From an uncultured Bacteroidales bacterium (GTDB lineage Bacteria > Bacteroidota > Bacteroidia > Bacteroidales > UBA932): DNA of 14,201 nucleotides. Positions 13,799-14,201 of the stretch are shown piece by piece (position 1 is the stretch's first letter; each line of letters opens with the position of its first letter). The notes under the pieces were generated by a model. That model was not told the DNA's origin. It did not search any database and worked only from the letters and a program-made list of their open reading frames with translations. Both the position numbers and the translations under genes were made by a program. Where the stretch lies: NCBI GenBank assembly GCA_947305045.1, contig CAMZCW010000039.1, forward strand, positions 1 through 14,201, written 5' to 3'.

Positions 13799-14201
13799 TT
13801 AGGCACTTACATCAACATGGGTAAAAACTAGGGAGGGGATGAGTTTGGACAGGCAGGGGCGGGCGTCATCGGCCGTGGCGGCCAGGTTGTTCCAAAGCTG
13901 CAGGAAATTCCCCGTAATAAGCAGCTCGCGCACCGGGTGCACCTTTTTGCCGTCGCGTACCAGGAAACCCTCAATTCCGTAGGAGAAATTGCCCGTGACC
14001 GGGTTGGAATTGCCGCCGTTGAAACCGGTGACAAGGATACAGTCTCCGCTGGCCTCCAGCAACTCTTCCAGTGTTTTGCAGCCGCCAACAGGCACTACCT
14101 TAACGCGGGTGGCATCTTCCACACTTGGCGTCATTCCCATCTTGGAGGCAATGTAAGTATTTAAGAAATAAGTCTTTACAACGCCTTTGTCGATAATGGG
14201 C
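13799..14201 (-). CDS. PmbA/TldD-family protein, C-terminal part (starts outside the window)
   Basis: The frame is open from the window edge (PIIDKGVVKTYFLNTYIASK) to TAA 13801-13799, about 133 codons. The pattern is that of the PmbA/TldD C-terminal domain: a GVVKTYFLNTY strand, VVPVGGCKTLEELLEA, GFNGGNSNPVTGNFSYGIEG (the family's G-x-N-x-VTGDFS block), PVRELLITGNFLQLWNNLAA, and a short PSLVF end. PmbA/TldD proteins form a heterodimeric metalloprotease that degrades or matures peptides; the HExxxH zinc site belongs to TldD and would lie upstream. The fragment is closer to the PmbA side of the family, but the missing N-terminal part prevents a firm choice. It probably heads into the glycosyltransferase gene in one transcript. 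Confidence 0.85.
   Translation of the reverse strand, partial: PIIDKGVVKTYFLNTYIASKMGMTPSVEDATRVKVVPVGGCKTLEELLEASGDCILVTGFNGGNSNPVTGNFSYGIEGFLVRDGKKVHPVRELLITGNFLQLWNNLAATADDARPCLSKLIPSLVFTHVDVSA

Noticed and set aside
1..14201. CRISPR array, tRNA, rRNA, insertion sequence or phage genes
   Set aside because: No regularly spaced direct repeats, no cloverleaf or rRNA-like stretch, and no transposase, integrase or phage protein was found on either strand.

Overview
The window looks like a chromosome segment of a Bacteroidales bacterium, possibly a gut lineage of moderately high GC. Three things support this. First, the V-type ATPase operon has the Bacteroidetes gene order (E, DUF2764, A, B). 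Second, a lamin-tail/OadG fusion sits inside a sodium-pump decarboxylase operon. Third, promoters follow Bacteroidetes grammar: two sites match TTTG-N(19-20)-TAnnTTTG, and three more show TATCTTTG just ahead of start codons. Every gene I can support lies on the minus strand, so transcription runs from high to low coordinates. I see no tRNA, rRNA, CRISPR array or insertion sequence.

Layout from high to low coordinates. 14201-13799: C-terminal part of a PmbA/TldD-family protein. 13767-12760: a GT2 glycosyltransferase. 12681-11314: TrkA, the regulatory subunit of a K+ uptake system. 11278-7145: an mmdA-D type operon for a biotin-dependent, Na+-translocating decarboxylase, probably methylmalonyl-CoA decarboxylase. 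It is followed after 7 bp by a lipoprotein serine hydrolase (7137-5911), and a 15-bp-stem terminator closes the unit (5836-5871). 5735-5234: a strong promoter drives two very short overlapping reading frames. They read as internally deleted remnants of iorA (indolepyruvate:ferredoxin oxidoreductase alpha) and of an acetyl-CoA hydrolase/CoA-transferase. 5216-3915: a barrel-only Omp85-type outer membrane protein. 3910-1: a V-ATPase operon with its own consensus promoter: E, DUF2764, A and the N-terminal 279 codons of B, which runs off the window.

The common theme is ion-coupled energy metabolism. The decarboxylase would turn the free energy of methylmalonyl-CoA decarboxylation (succinate-to-propionate route) into a Na+ gradient. 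The V-ATPase could use or build an ion gradient, and TrkA gates K+ uptake. The two remnants come from enzymes of amino-acid and acyl-CoA fermentation.

The two most unusual things are (i) the remnant pair at 5234-5676, whose deletions kept both reading frames open, with an ATGA overlap and a consensus promoter, and (ii) two composite palindromic repeats (82 and 79 bp). These are inserted in frame in the linkers of two neighbouring decarboxylase subunits, and their terminal stem bases co-vary between copies.
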